Notes: generated by a model not told the origin, from the letters alone. DNA of 64,000 nt from Protopterus annectens (GCF_019279795.1 NC_056748.1:699624806-699688805); one strand, 5' to 3'; shown: positions 23,640-35,095, counted from the stretch's first letter. Made by a program: numbers and translations.

Positions 23640-24115
23640 AATCCTGAAGCCCAGGTGAGACAGATGCAGGCCATCTCTGGCAAAGCATAGTGGTCTGTCG
23701 ATCATATCTTCTCAGGCTGTCAGGTACTGGATCCCCCTGGAATTTCACCAGAAACTAAGCCAATTGTTAAAGTCAATAATTTTCTATTTGTATTCAGGCG
23801 TCATTCTAGGTGACAGTAGAATGCTGCTTAAGGCTAGGGACATACCTGCCTGGGACACATATTCACTGAGTTCAATCATGTCTCTCTTCATATAGTCCAG
23901 GGAGGTACATCTCAAGTCATTCACACCAACATGGACTAAGACAGAGTCATAACAGTACCTGTTGTTGAGAGACTTAAGTGCATGTGTGATATGGTGGATT
24001 ATGGCCCCTGACAGACAATTAACCATGACTTTCTCCTTATCCAGCCTGGTGAGAGGCACATGTGTGTGTCTCACAATGGAATCACCTATGACTAATATGT
24101 TGGGTTTATGGTTAA
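23640..24115 (-). pseudogene. CR1 ORF1 SGNH esterase domain
   Basis: All three SGNH landmarks can be read on the minus strand, though not in a single frame: VIGDSIVRHTH (Ser block, GDS codons 24086-24078), VHVGVNDLRCTS (Asn block, about 23935-23900) and ARDGLHLSHLG (Asp-His pair, codons 23675-23664). The domain is a lipase/esterase-like fold known in CR1 and some L2 ORF1 proteins. A frameshift lies between the second and third blocks. The same Asp-His block, as RDRLHLSPLG, is kept at about 31180-31140 in the other long CR1. Confidence 0.75.
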
Positions 24116-24118
24116 GCC

Positions 24119-24517
24119 TTAGTGGTTGTGAGACAGAGGTGTGTGAACTATGAGTGGTATGTGATGTGAAGGGCTGTGGAGATTGTGTATTTGCCTTGGA
24201 GGTTTTTGCCTCCGAGGTCTCCTTTGTTTGGGTATGTTTTTGTTGAAGACCTCCACATATGTGGGTGTGTGTTGTGTAGGTACAGGTGGTGTTTGAGGTG
24301 CAGTGATTGTGCTGACAGCCTTCTCAGTGCCAGATATGCTGGCTTGTGAGGGAGAGAGCTTGGACTCTAGGTTTCTAATGTAATTGCATCTCTCGCAAAT
24401 TGTGTTCCTAGGTAAATGTAGATGTAGTGGGGGTGGGTGGGAAATGGGTGTAGGGTAGAGGAGCAGAATGAGCTGAGCATAGTTAGGCAAATGAAGTGGG
24501 GTCCAGCCAGGCCACAA
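24119..24517 (-). pseudogene. CR1 ORF1 N-terminal region
   Basis: A 132-codon open frame, Pro-rich, with a CERCNYIRNLESKLS segment. The paired Cys followed by a potential helix fits the finger and coiled-coil part of CR1 ORF1, an RNA-binding protein that coats the element's transcript. A basic stretch (KQRRPRRQKPPRQ) follows. The frame ends just before the esterase domain, which continues at 24115 in another frame, so one indel separates them. The start at 24517 is the first Met of the open frame; the true start may lie further upstream. Confidence 0.55.
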
Positions 24518-24524
24518 GACTACA

Positions 24525-24940
24525 GAAACAATCTGTATGTGCTGTTCAGGGCAGAACAGTAGTACCGAGTAAGTGGGTAAGACTAAAATTATTGCTTTAT
24601 CTAAGTATACTTTTGTTTGTCCCTTTAATTTTAAATTCTAGCTACAGGGTTATTGGGAAGCCTAATCTGATTTTGTCAGTGCTGCGGGCTCCCGAGCGGT
24701 GCACTACAATGCACTTTCCAACCTACATAAGATAAATACAAGAGTATTAACCTTGTTTCCTTTGGTGTCTTAAGTTTATCAGTATGAAAATATTAGACTG
24801 CAATAGGTTTTAGAAGTTACAAGCAGATATAATTGCACCCAGCTGTTGTTTGGTTCTTATTTTCATGCTGAGATATTTCTTTTGGTTGAAAAGTATTTAG
24901 CACATGAAGGAGTTTACTGTTTGCACTTTTTCAGACTGAC
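24525..24940. other. Spacer
   Basis: Possible CR1 5' UTR of the copy ending at 24520, then unrecognised sequence. No supported feature. Confidence 0.35.
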
Positions 24941-24949
24941 TGCTAGAAG

Positions 24950-25595
24950 ACAATGATTGCTTAGGGGGAAGGAAGAATAGTTAAGACAGTAGTTTATGTG
25001 ATACGTTTGCAATGATTTGGTCAAGAAGGAAGTGCTTTTCTGATGTAAAATTGAGTCTGATGGGTTTCTTTTTAATTTGGATGAGGACAGAGTTTGTAAG
25101 GAAGTCTAAAATTTCAGCACTGAAGGGACTGAGCAGATGAAGGCTCAATTTACCCAGGAGAAAGATGTCTGAGAACGTATTTGATGTTACATTTCACTTA
25201 TAGGGTGTTTGAATGTTCATGGCAGTTGGTACATAAGAGCTGAGGTAAGAGTATTGCTTTTGTTCAGCTGCATATACAGAATTTGCTATTTTGGATCATG
25301 ATAATTTCTGGAAGTGTTTTGGTCTAGGGTAGTGGCTATGATGTGTTTTACAAAGATGAAGGTTCCTCCTTCTATCCTTGACCCTGGTCGACAGTTCAAA
25401 AGATAGAAATGTTGATTCAGGCAATGGTGTTGAATTTTATCCTAGATTCTGTTGCACTTACTATGTTTATGTTGTGGATGATTAGAAATGAGTCCATCTG
25501 TCTGAGTTTGTTTTCAAAGCCACTTGCATTCAGTAAAGCTAAATTAATTTTTTGTTTGGCAGGGTTGAAATGGGTGGTCATTGTGGGTTTGGGTT
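24950..25595 (-). mobile_element. LINE endonuclease relic
   Basis: Reversed from about 25570 the sequence reads KINLALLNASGFENKL, DSFLIIHNINIVSATES and, in another frame, GGTFIFVKHIIATTLDQN, which is the N-terminal half of an AP-type endonuclease (ALLNxRSLxNK, then IxxxTET, then GGGxxxxxK). Downstream pieces read LLGKLSLHLLSPFSAEILDF. Several stops and frameshifts. It is nearer L2/Rex-type endonucleases than the CR1 copies. Confidence 0.5.
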
Positions 25596-25599
25596 AGTT

Positions 25600-26780
25600 T
25601 CAATGAACCTTCATATCAGAAGCATATTAATTAAAGCTGTTCATTTTATTGTAAACTTCAGAGATTTTATATAAGGGAGTGAATCATTTTTCTGAGATGG
25701 TTGAGGTGTGCATGGGTGTAGGAAAAAGTGAAAGGTTGCATAGTTTATTGATTGAGGGTCAGAAGGGGCTTTGTTGATATGGAATTATGAGTATAAAGAG
25801 TTTCCATTTTGTTTCTGAGAAAGGTTTGATATAATTAGCTGTGAAAGGACTTTGTATATTTATTCTGAGGACATCAGAAGAGGGATTACCAAGTGTGCTC
25901 ATAATTAACAGAGTCGTGGCTATTGTGGTTGTTGTGGTTGTGGCTTAAGGTGGGAGGGATGGAGATTTAAGTTGGTAGAGTGGAGCGAGGGACTGTAAGT
26001 TAAATGAAGGACTAAAATATTTGTTAAAGTATACAATAAGAAGTTAACATTTTGAGATGGTGATTAGTAGATGTTTTCCTGTGCCCTGTTACTAAGTATA
26101 TCAATGAGGTAAACAGATGGACACAGGAGAGAGACTGTTAAAGTTATTAATGATATGAAATTAAAGGTGCACTTTAGCGCCTAGAAGATTGGTTAGTTCT
26201 GTATTTAATGTAAAGTTTAATGGGATGGGCAGAATGTTGAGTGCTGAATAATGTGAATTTGGTCAAATTGTAAGAAAAGTTTATGGAGAGTGATGCATAA
26301 AATGTTGTTTTTGCTTATACATGAGACTGGTCATTAATGAGAAGTTTCACTGGATGAGCAGAGATCTGAGTGTAAGAACAGCAGGAGAGTACTAGCAATG
26401 ATTTTGCTGCTTATGACACTGCATTTTGTGACAGATGTAATACATTTCTAGTAAGACGTGTTTTGACATCAGCAGAGCGGTTAATAGTTAGAAATCAATG
26501 ACTCACAGAGGCAGATTTACCACAGGATTTTTTTGGCAGAAAATCCCAGTACTAATATACTGACCATAAGCAAAAAGGTTTTAGTGTTTAGACTAATTTA
26601 AAGTGGGAAGCTGTTGTCTAGTATTACAGCAGCCATAACATAAATTAATGTAGTGTTTGGCTTTAAGGAGGCATGGGGTAGTAGTGGAAAAGGAAGTGAA
26701 CAGAAAGTATAAAAGAGACAAGGGGCTGAGGCATGCGGTGGCTCACATCTCACACACTATTGGCTACACATGCTTGGTGA
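25600..26780. other. Spacer
   Basis: G/T-rich on the plus strand; possibly a continuation of the LINE relic's upstream part, but I cannot support that from motifs. Confidence 0.35.
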
Positions 26781-26784
26781 ACAT

Positions 26785-27345
26785 GCAGCCTTAGAGCAGC
26801 ATCTGCAATTACAGCAGAAAGTTCTCTGCAATAGTTTCAACAGGAAAAACAGACATGCAAAGCATGCAATAGCAAGACTGCAAGGCGGCCCTTAATTAAC
26901 CGATTAGCTGATCACTGCCAAGGGGATATAGTTAGCTCTGGTAATTTAATATGTTTATATCTGAAAGAAGTGAGACAGAACCACTACAAGCAACAGAAGT
27001 AAACAGAGAGTAAAGAGGGAGAAGGAGACTAAAAGACAGGCAAGCTGCAGTTATTTGTTGTCAGAGAAGCAGTGTCCTTAACTATGTATTAGGCTATGTG
27101 GGCCTTGATCTGTTTAGTAACTCCAAAGTAAAAAGTTTGCAAAGTTGTCAAGTTCAAGTTCCACCTTCTGTTGATGTTCATAAACAAAGTCTTTGGGATT
27201 GTACTGTGAGTAGTTATACCATGAGCCTCCAAGGAGGCACAGTAGTGAGAGGGAGGGTGTTGCACATAATTAGGTATCAGACATATAGTGCACTGTAGCT
27301 AGGAAGATTCAGCTTAGGCTGGGGGAGGGACTTAAGAATCTGCAA
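26785..27345 (+). repeat. Unknown dispersed repeat, copy 1
   Basis: It aligns in order with 31280-31820: GCAGAAAGTTCTCTGCAATAG, then a GTGTCCTTAAC/ATCCTTAAC block, GTGGGCCTTGAT/GTGTGCCTTGAT, TTTGGGATTGTACTGTGAG / TTTGGGATTGCCATATGAG, ATACCATGAGC and AAGATTCAGCTTA. No coding sequence. See the finding. Confidence 0.65.
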
Positions 27346-28090
27346 ACAGGAGAAAATAAAGGCACAATAAGAATAAGGGAACATGCAATATGGACATATC
27401 CCTAGAAAATATGCATTAAGCTTTGCTTAGGCAAAAACATCTAAAGCATTTTCTCTACATTGAATATGTGTTCTAAGGTAGCCTTGTGTATTGTAACAAA
27501 TTCTACAAACAGTTAAGATCCACCAGAGATTTACAGGAAATATAATATCTGTTGATTTGTATGTTCCCATGACTCCTATCACATGATCAACAAAAGCAAC
27601 ACTGTAGTGGATACCCTAACTTGGGGAATGGCAGTATGAACATCAAACTGAAACAATGTCTCTCTCAAACAGTATATATGTGCTACTTTAGGCACAAGAT
27701 TAATATAATGTGGATAAATCAGCAATAGCAGTATATATAAGCAACCTAGTAGTTCAGCAAAGAACTACAAAAGAAATGTTTAATGACAGCAACAATCAGA
27801 ACTGCAAACATTGAAGATATTATGCTACAATAATTATAATGATACATGAGCATCTGTAGCAAATACATTCAAGGATACTGAAATTTAGTTGAGCTGACCA
27901 AGCCATAATAAGGGATGACAGGGTGCAAGACAGGAAAGGGGGAATAAAATGTTAAGAGTTTAGATGAGAAAAGTTTGGGGAAGATATGCAAGAAACCTGG
28001 TATTGTTATGAGAATGGGGTTTAACAAGGGAGCAATTCCTCAGACACATCTCCTACCCTATCAAAACTTAATCATATTGTGCATACACAG
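27346..28090. other. Spacer
   Basis: A/T-rich sequence with no recognised gene or repeat. Confidence 0.4.
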
Positions 28091-29384
28091 TTCATAGGTA
28101 GGTAGGTTCATAGGTAGGTACTAGGCTATCGGCCCAAGAGCCTAAGTAAGCCTAGCCAACAAGGTTCCCTGGCTTACGCCACCCAAGAAAGTTATTTTCC
28201 TGTGCCCCTGTTGAGCAGAGCCACAGAAGTGATCCCTGGGGTGTATTTCCTACTTCCCATCCACTCATCAAGATTTTTCTCGAAGAGTGCTGATGAGGAA
28301 CTTTGCTTGACATAGATGGGTAGCTTGTTCCAGAGTATGGGAAGTTTCTGGGACAGGAATCTATCCCTCCAGCATGTCTTGTTTATTGTGGTGACAAGGT
28401 TTAGGTCCCTAGAACGTGTAGCTCAGAGGGATTGGGATTTCCTTAGGTGTAGCATGTCCAACAGCTCTGGGTTTGACATAGCTTTATATGTTAGGCAGAG
28501 ATCACCTCAGAGTTGGCGATATGCTACAGAGTAAAGCTGGAGTTTTTTGAGATGGTCAGTGTAGGGCATCTGTTTGAGGCCAGTAATCCTCTTTGTGAGA
28601 TACTTCTGTGGCCTTTCCAGCTGCTGCAGATGTCTTGTGAGATACATTCCAAAAGGGGCATTGTACTCTATAATGGGTCTAATGAGTGTCGAGTAGAGGG
28701 GAACAATGACCTCTTTTTTCCCGGATGAGAACCCTTTTGTGATGAGGTGTGCCACGTAGAAGGATTTCCTGACTACTGTGGCGATGTGATTATCAAAGGA
28801 GAAACTACTGTCCACCTGGGTCCCAAGGTCTCTTATCACAAATTCGGAGTGAAGTAGACTGCCGCCTATGTGGTAGTTCATGGGTACTGAGTTTTTATCA
28901 AAGGGGATGACAATGCACTTTTTGGCATTGAACTTGAGGCCATGGGTCTGACACCAGGTATCTGTCTCAGTAAGGCCCTTATGTAGGATGTCCACATCAT
29001 TTGGGGACTCGACTATAGCTCCTAGTTTGCAGTCATCTGCAAACTTCATTAGCCAAAGACCTTCTGTGTTAGTCTGTACTTCAGAGAAGTAGGTACCAAA
29101 CAGGAGAGGTCCCAGGACTGAACCCTGTGGTACTCCACTTGTCACTGATTTGAAGTCAGATTTGGAGTCTGCAACTTTTACAATGTGGGTTCTGTCAATG
29201 AGCCAGTTGGCAACCCATCTTGTGAAGTAGGGATTTATACCTAGTTTAGTGAGTTTAGCTATAATTCCAGAATGGGGGATGGTTTAGAAAGCCTTGGCGA
29301 GGTCAAGATAGGCTGTGTGAACCACCTTACCCTCGTCTACGGCTTTGGTGACTGCCTCAAAGAAGTCGATCCGGTTCAGGAGGC

Positions 29385-29430
29385 ATGATCTGCCTCCTGA
29401 ACCTGACCAGGAGGCATGATCTGCCTTTCT
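29385..29430. repeat. Local duplication inside CR1 RT
   Basis: AGGAGGCATGATCTGCCT occurs twice with CCTGAACCTGACC between the copies, inserting extra bases in the GRSCLLNL motif and breaking the frame. The first copy with its reverse (GTTCAGGAGGCA, TGCCTCCTGAAC) also forms a short hairpin. Confidence 0.85.
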
Positions 29431-30136
29431 CAAACCCGAAATGGGTTGGGTCCAGAGTTTGGAGGTTACTAATATCTTTGTTTATGAGTTCCATGATGAT
29501 ACGTTCCATGTCCTTACAGACCAGGCTCGTCAGGATAAAAGGACGATAGTTCTTGGGATCAGTGGTGGCTCCCCTTTTGTGGAGTGGGATAACTGTTGCT
29601 GTGTACCATTCAGTGGGCACAAAGCCTGACATGAGGCTATGATTGAACATGGTGCTTAGGTGGGGAGCCAGTTCATTCTGAAGTTCATGTAAAATGCAGC
29701 CTGGGATGTTGTCCGGTTCCATGGATGCTATGTTTTTAGCTTTAGAGTATGCAGCTTTTATCTGCATAGTTGTGATTATGGGGACACCGCATTCTTCCTA
29801 TATAGAGATAGGCCATTTAGGGGGTGAGAGGGGGGTAAAGAAAGTTAGTACTGAACCTATCTGCCAGGATGTTAACAATATTAGTTGGTTCTGTAATTTT
29901 CATGCCGTTGTGCTGCAACTCAGAGCAGATCTGGGTGTTGCCATTGAGATTATTGACATAGCTATAGATTGCTTTGTGGTTGTCCCTAGAATCAGTGGCG
30001 ATTTTGTTTTCGTAGCTAGCTTTGGAAGATCTTATAAGGGATCTCAGCTTCTTACTGAAGCTGACCAGGGAGCTCCTCCACTCATGGGATTTTACTCTCT
30101 TTTGCAACAGTTTCTTCCTACTGTTGTAGATTTTGT

Positions 30137-31024
30137 TTATGGCAGGGGACCACCAGATTGGCTTCCATTTTTGGAGGATAGTGTCTTGGTTCTGTTTGGG
30201 ATAGCACGATCCATGCGCTCGTGTAAGTGCTTATAGAGTGCATTTGTGTAGGATTCAGCAGCCGTAAGTATATTGTCCATCTGCATGGGTGTCATGAAGT
30301 TTGCCACTTTTGTCTTAAGAAGCATGAAGTTAGCTTTGGAGAATTTTTTTACCATGGTTTCCTTAATGTGGGGTGGGGGTGGGATGTGGATATCTAGAGG
30401 GATTAGTTTATGGTTGGATATGACCAACGAGGAGGTGACTTCAGGTGTGGAACACTGGTCATCCATCTTAGCAATGACTAGGTCTAGGATATTGTTGCCC
30501 CTGGTAGGGGTGTGGATAAGTTGATCCAGGGCATTGGAATTTATGAATTCCAGAAAGCGTTGAGTGAAGGAGTTGGTACATGAGTAGTTTTCCCAGTTAA
30601 TGGTGGGGTAATTGAAATTGTCCATTATTAGGGTATTTGGTTGAACCCTAATATTTTCCGGTATATCAAGAAAAGAGGAGTGGGAATCCTGGGGCATGGT
30701 GGGGGATCTGTAGCAAGCTACAATTTGCATTGTAGTCTTACCCAGAGTTAGTTGCACTTGGATAACCTCGGATGCATTATGGTGAGCAACTAGCCTGGAG
30801 GTGTGGATATCCTTAATGAATATGGAGACACCTCTGCCTTTGTTGTTCTGGTCCAGGTTAGGTAGCCAAAAAGTGTGGTATGATTTATAGCCTGGTAATG
30901 CAGGGGTGATCTCTGGAGCCTTGAACCAGGTTTCAGTCACTGCACAGATATTGATGTTCTCCATTTTAAGGAGTGCCTCGAGTGAGTGCATTTTGAGGTT
31001 TAGACTTCTAGCATTGAGTAGCAT
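30137..31024 (-). pseudogene. CR1 ORF2 endonuclease domain
   Basis: A 295-codon open segment covering the AP-like endonuclease that nicks target DNA for reverse transcription. Visible motifs: LLNARSLNLK (start), CAVTETWFK (Glu block), GRGVSIFIKD, VACYRSP, MDNFNYPTINWE, RGNNILDLV and SNHKLIPLDIH. Two changes stand out: the usual GDFN is DNFN, and the terminal SDH is SNH, so the last catalytic Asp is Asn. The related copy at 49273-49043 keeps SDHK. The first Met shown is probably internal, since ORF2 should begin upstream. Confidence 0.8.
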
Positions 31025-31279
31025 TACCCTCAGTTTTTGCTTGCCTGTTCCTTTTATGATGGTGAATTTGTCATTTGAACTTTGCCTAAAAAAGGCACTA
31101 TAGGGGCGGCAAGAGCCTTAGCCAGTATGTGGAATCCCAGGGGTGACAGGTGCAGGCGATCTCTGGCAAAGCATCGTGATCTGTCAACCATGTTGTCCCA
31201 AGCAGACAGATACTGGATCTCCTTAAAATGACACCAGAAGCTTAGCCAATTGTTGACATCACACAGTGAATAACCAACC

Positions 31280-31915
31280 TGAAAAGAGCATCTATAATTG
31301 CAGAAGAAAGTTCTCTGCAATAGTTCCAGCAGCATGGAAAAAACAAACAAAAAACAAAAAGCAGACCATGTGATATGAACAACAGAAAGATAATGACGGT
31401 TCTCTTAACTAAATGATCAACCAATTAATGTCTGGGGAGTAAGGTCAGGTATGGTAAGTTCCTATGTTTACCTCAGGCAAAAATGGGGCAGAAGAACCAC
31501 TGGCAGCAGTAGTGAATAGACAGCAAAGAGGTAGAGTCAAGTGGGTATTGGTGATGTGCTATCCTTAACAATGCCTATGTGTGCCTTGATTTGCATAGTA
31601 ACTCTAAATTAAATCATTTGCACCATCAGCAGGTTCACTTCCTGCACTTTGCTATGCCCCTAAACAAAATATTTGGGATTGCCATATGAGCAGTCATACC
31701 ATGAGCAACTAAGATGACAAAGAAGCGATAGCGAGTGTGATGCAAATAGTTATGCAGCAGGCATGCAGCAAACTTTAGCTAGTAAGATTCAGCTTACACT
31801 GAATGAGTTAAGAATCCTGAGCTGCAGAGGAGGCACAGAAGATACAAGGAGGGTGTTTCCGATAATTAGGGAGGAGGCATGCAGTGTACTAGCTAAGAAA
31901 ATTTAGCAAAGATTA
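31280..31915 (+). repeat. Unknown dispersed repeat, copy 2
   Basis: Homologous to 26785-27345 in the same orientation. It begins just beyond the esterase end of the long CR1, so it may hold that element's 5' part or be an older insertion. Its terminal part is internally repeated: GGAGGCACAGAAGATACAAGG and GGAGGCATGCAGTGTACTAG follow a shared arrangement. Confidence 0.6.
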
Positions 31916-32371
31916 AGGGGAATCAGTCTTAGTCTCTATAGGGTAAATATGCTTCTCCAACACATAGCTAGTTGTAGCATAGTGTTATAAAAATGCTCAA
32001 GTATACACACTCAGTGTGTTGCATGGATGTAGGTCCATTCACTGACTAATACTCAATAATACCCAGCAATAGCTTAAACTCAGTAACAATTTCCATCAAT
32101 TCATCCATCTCTTTCATCTATACCTTGAATAAGTTGATCAGAGGTGATAGGGATAGAGCATATAATTAAATGATTCCACATTGTCCATGTACCTTGCAGT
32201 TACAGAATGACTTCTCTAGCATTTTACTGGGTATTGTATTTAGTTTTCCTGATTTATAAAAGCATTATTGAACATATTTGGCCATTTTCTATTTTACATT
32301 TCTCCCAGACTGAGTTCCAAAAGGCACTCAGAAGGTGGTTGTCTTTTATAGACAGGAGTGAGAAGGTATGC

Positions 32372-32372
<1 letters not shown>

Positions 32373-32416
<44 letters not shown>
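32373..32416. repeat. (TA)n microsatellite
   Basis: About 22 TA units. The open frames of alternating Tyr-Ile on both strands come from it. Confidence 0.97.
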
Positions 32417-32418
<2 letters not shown>

Positions 32419-32456
32419 AACACTACCACAGTGGTACAAAGAAGCTGACTATATTT

Positions 32457-32474
32457 TGGGGGGGGGGGGGGGGA
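32457..32474 (+). repeat. poly(G) tract
   Basis: A run of 17 or so G residues. It is prone to length error in sequencing. Confidence 0.95.
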
Positions 32475-33006
32475 GTCAGCCGCTATTCCCAGATATAATT
32501 TATGTACACGAACTTTGGGGTTTACTGCTGGCTGCTTACAGACTTTAAGAACTAAACATGTATTTGCAACTGAGCAAAGGAGACAAATTTGAGCCATAGA
32601 CACAAGCAATGTAAATGTAATAAAAAAGAATAAAATGTTCTAAAAAGATGACATTTCCTAATATCTTCAATCCTGTAGGCCTAGTGCAGCCATGAACAAC
32701 ATCTTATATTAACTATAATACCAGCATTCAAGGATCAAGAACAGCATATGGATTTTTGAGTGTACCAGATTTTATAGTCACAGTAATTATTTTTTGTGTA
32801 TGACATTACAGCTGAATATACAACTTGGGATTAATGGTCCGATCATGTAATACACATTAAGATAATTTTTTTGAGCCCTGATCATTGGGTTCTTTGTGAT
32901 TATGGAACTTACAGCCATATGATCTGCTTTTTGGGTTAGTAATCCCTGTTTTGTTCATTATCGTTCTGGTGACTTTCATAGGCTGTGATTTCTAACATAA
33001 GATTTG

Positions 33007-33130
33007 GGCTGGGATTCACTAATCCTCCTTGTAAGACTAACTAAGTCTTACTCGGAGACTGCAGTCTAAGAGTATGACGTCAGCGCATCATGCATATGCA
33101 TGAGGGTGCGCTGACTCAACTCTAAGGCTA
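33007..33130. mobile_element. Candidate Harbinger left terminus with stem-loop
   Basis: It starts GGCTGGGATTCACTAATCC, resembling vertebrate Harbinger ends, and continues GGAGACTGCAGTCTAAGAGTA, close to GGAGTCTAAGAGTA near the right terminus at 54474. A hairpin follows: GTCAGCGCA (33079-33087) pairs with TGCGCTGAC (33107-33115) around the self-complementary TCATGCATATGCATGA. A TTG triplet precedes it. Confidence 0.5.
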
Positions 33131-33454
33131 ACACAGAGCATGCACGAGTACAGGGGGTGTGTCAGACTGCCGAGCAGTCCAAATATCCACGCCCCTGCAA
33201 GTGCCTAAACAGCAAATGCCACCAGACATGAGCGAGTCCGCTCAAATGTGTAAATCTCCAACACAACACTCCGCCATATTCCAAACCCGTGTACAAATAT
33301 AATAAAATGTAAAACCATTTTTTTCCCTCATTCCCGGTATAGCTGCCTGTATTTGCGCATGTGCGTGCAGGTTTGCCCATTGCTTAGCTGCAGTTAGCAG
33401 TTCAGACATCGAAGGGGATAATAAACTACTTATATGCAAATTAAGCCAAATAGC

Positions 33455-33530
33455 AATAGCATAGTGGTAGAGCCTTCGCACATAGAGGAGGCATTCCTGG
33501 TTCGATTCCCACCACTCCCCTTCCCATTTT
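33455..33530 (+). mobile_element. tRNA-like SINE head
   Basis: An A-box-like TAGTGGTAGAGCC and a strong B-box GGTTCGATTCC with T-arm-like flanks (CCTGGTTCGATTCCCACC). No obvious cloverleaf acceptor stem, so it is a SINE relic rather than a tRNA gene. Confidence 0.55.
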
Positions 33531-33621
33531 CTGTAGTAAATCTGTGCATAAAATTAATTCCTGACATTTACCTTCTAAATATTAGTACAATGCATTGAAA
33601 TGGCCTATGTAGTAGTGAACA

Positions 33622-33628
<7 letters not shown>

Positions 33629-33683
<55 letters not shown>
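33629..33683. repeat. (TA)n microsatellite
   Basis: About 27 uninterrupted TA units. Confidence 0.97.
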
Positions 33684-33685
<2 letters not shown>

Positions 33686-33735
33686 AAGGTGAAATGGACA
33701 TGCATACTGATAAAGTCATAAGTAATGTATGTTAA

Positions 33736-34065
33736 GCAGTGTGAAGCACTGCTCAGCAAAGTTTACCAGTACTAAGCATATTTAAGTATAATTGCTCATA
33801 GCTTAGCAGTGCTTTAACTAGCGCAATAGCATGTTTTGCGCGTAGCTGCACACCGCGCTAACTAGTACAACGTCGAGTACTGTCGAGCAACATCGGTAAA
33901 CGTAGAGCAACATTGGGCAAAGTTGAGCAAAGTCAGCTAAACACAGCCCCACCCCCTACCGGTCAGGCCAGTAGTAAAATAAAGAGCAATGACAGGTCTT
34001 GAATCTGGGATAGTGTGCATCATAATCACAGTACTGATCCACTAAGCCATGACAACATTTGATGT
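33736..34065 (-). mobile_element. tRNA-headed stem-loop repeat, copy 1
   Basis: Reversed, the head TGGCTTAGTGGATCAG and AGATTCAAGACC (degenerate A and B boxes) lies at about 34052-33995, followed by a body of GAGCAACATTGGGCAAAGTT-like short repeats. The far end folds: AAGCACTGCT (33744-33753) pairs with AGCAGTGCTT (33805-33814). The same layout occurs at 36885-37145 (minus) and 51550-51840 (plus). Confidence 0.7.
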
Positions 34066-34730
34066 TCATGGACTGTCAACACACATATACATATTAATCA
34101 AAGTCTACCAAGTGCTAAGCAGGTGTGCACTCAGCTGAGAATTTTCAAATCCAGCCAATCACAAATAAGTGCGGGAAATGAGGCATATTTAAGCTCCATA
34201 GGTGGGAATACTTGCCATAACTGGTTGTAGCTCCCATCTGCAGGCAGAAATGGCTGGTATCGGAGAGGGCTCTCACTTCCGAGTGCAACGGTGAGGCATT
34301 GAGGAGTCAAAAGTGATGGTTTGGCTCCTCGTCCATCATCATGAAGCTAGACTCCTACATAGCCAGTTCCAGGGCATGGAATACAAAGCGGAAGCCTGGA
34401 ACCGTCTTGCACATGAACTCACCAGTGCCACAGGTGTCCCAAGGACTGGTGAGCAGGTCAGACACCACCATGCAGACCTGAAGAGACGCAAGCAGGGCCA
34501 ACTGAACCAATGGATACAGGAGGCCCATGGGATGTAAAATGCCCCACTACTGTGTAGGTAGCCACGGAATGAAGTATGTAAAAATTGCTAGTGTAGTCGA
34601 TAGTATGGATAGGTATATGTCTCAATATCACTTCATTTACTTCACAGCTGCAGGTGTCCGTGCTGCGAATCAGCAAGCCTATGCAGATAGGCTGCTAAGG
34701 CTGCGCCACCAGGCAGGTTAGTAATTTTCC

Positions 34731-35095
34731 TGCATGTACTGTTATATAAAATAAGTGAGAGAGCCTGACAAAAAGTGTCGTAGCCCAATAATAAAGGTAT
34801 AATAAGGCTTGAATAACCTCTCTGCATGTACTGTTATGTAAAATAAGTGAGAGAGCCTGAAAAAGAGTGTTGTAACCCATTAATAAAGGTTTAATAATTC
34901 CAGAATTATTTCTCTGCATGTATTATTATATAGAATAAGTGAGAGACCCAGAAAAAGAGTGTCGTAAACCATAAATGAAGGTATAATACATCTTGAATAA
35001 GATGTCTGCATGCACTGTAATATCAAATAAATGAGAGAGCCACTAGAAAAGTATGTAATGTAATTAATAAAGGTATAACTCCTGTATTGTGTCCG
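34731..35095 (+). repeat. Intronic 92-bp tandem repeat, four units
   Basis: TGCATGTA(C/T)T(G/A)TTAT recurs at 34731, 34823, 34915 and 35007, a constant 92-bp step, with AATAAGTGAGAGAGCC in each unit. It lies in the intron between exons 2 and 3 of the first Myb-like gene. Confidence 0.85.

Larger units (their letters stand above)
20735..24520 (-). mobile_element. Near full-length CR1 LINE, second subfamily
   Basis: It reads leftward: ORF1 (24517 to about 23640), then ORF2 with endonuclease (23748 to ~22950), linker (23018-22290), RT fingers and palm (22160-21636) and thumb to C-end (about 21400-20735). It diverges clearly from the other CR1 copies (for example KAMGVGKTVHTAYLDLAKAF, GIPQGLVFGPLLFW), so it is a separate subfamily. 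Frameshifts interrupt ORF2 near 23350, 22290 and 21636. At least one palm position is altered: LTKFADDCKLG is not open because of a stop before it. No intact protein can be made. Confidence 0.88.
28094..31250 (-). mobile_element. Long CR1 LINE with full ORF2
   Basis: The 3' end is at 28094, where TTCATAGGTAGGTACTAGGC reversed gives the octamer-like tail. Going leftward: end of the ORF1 esterase (RDRLHLSPLGFHILAKAL, about 31180-31120), endonuclease (31024-30137), linker (30107-29817), RT fingers (29767-29357), palm and thumb (29145-28507), then the C-terminal domain to the end. This is the most complete ORF2 here. Breaks: one-base loss at about 30155 (the WWTPAINK motif), shifts near 29830 and 28500, and a duplication at 29385-29430. 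FADDCKLGA and GVPQGSVLGPLLFG are intact. Confidence 0.9.
31920..33000. other. Spacer with simple repeats
   Basis: Unrecognised sequence apart from the (TA)n and poly(G) tracts listed separately. Confidence 0.45.

Noticed and set aside
33455-33530. Functional tRNA gene
   Set aside because: A- and B-box-like words are present but no acceptor stem or anticodon arm could be folded.
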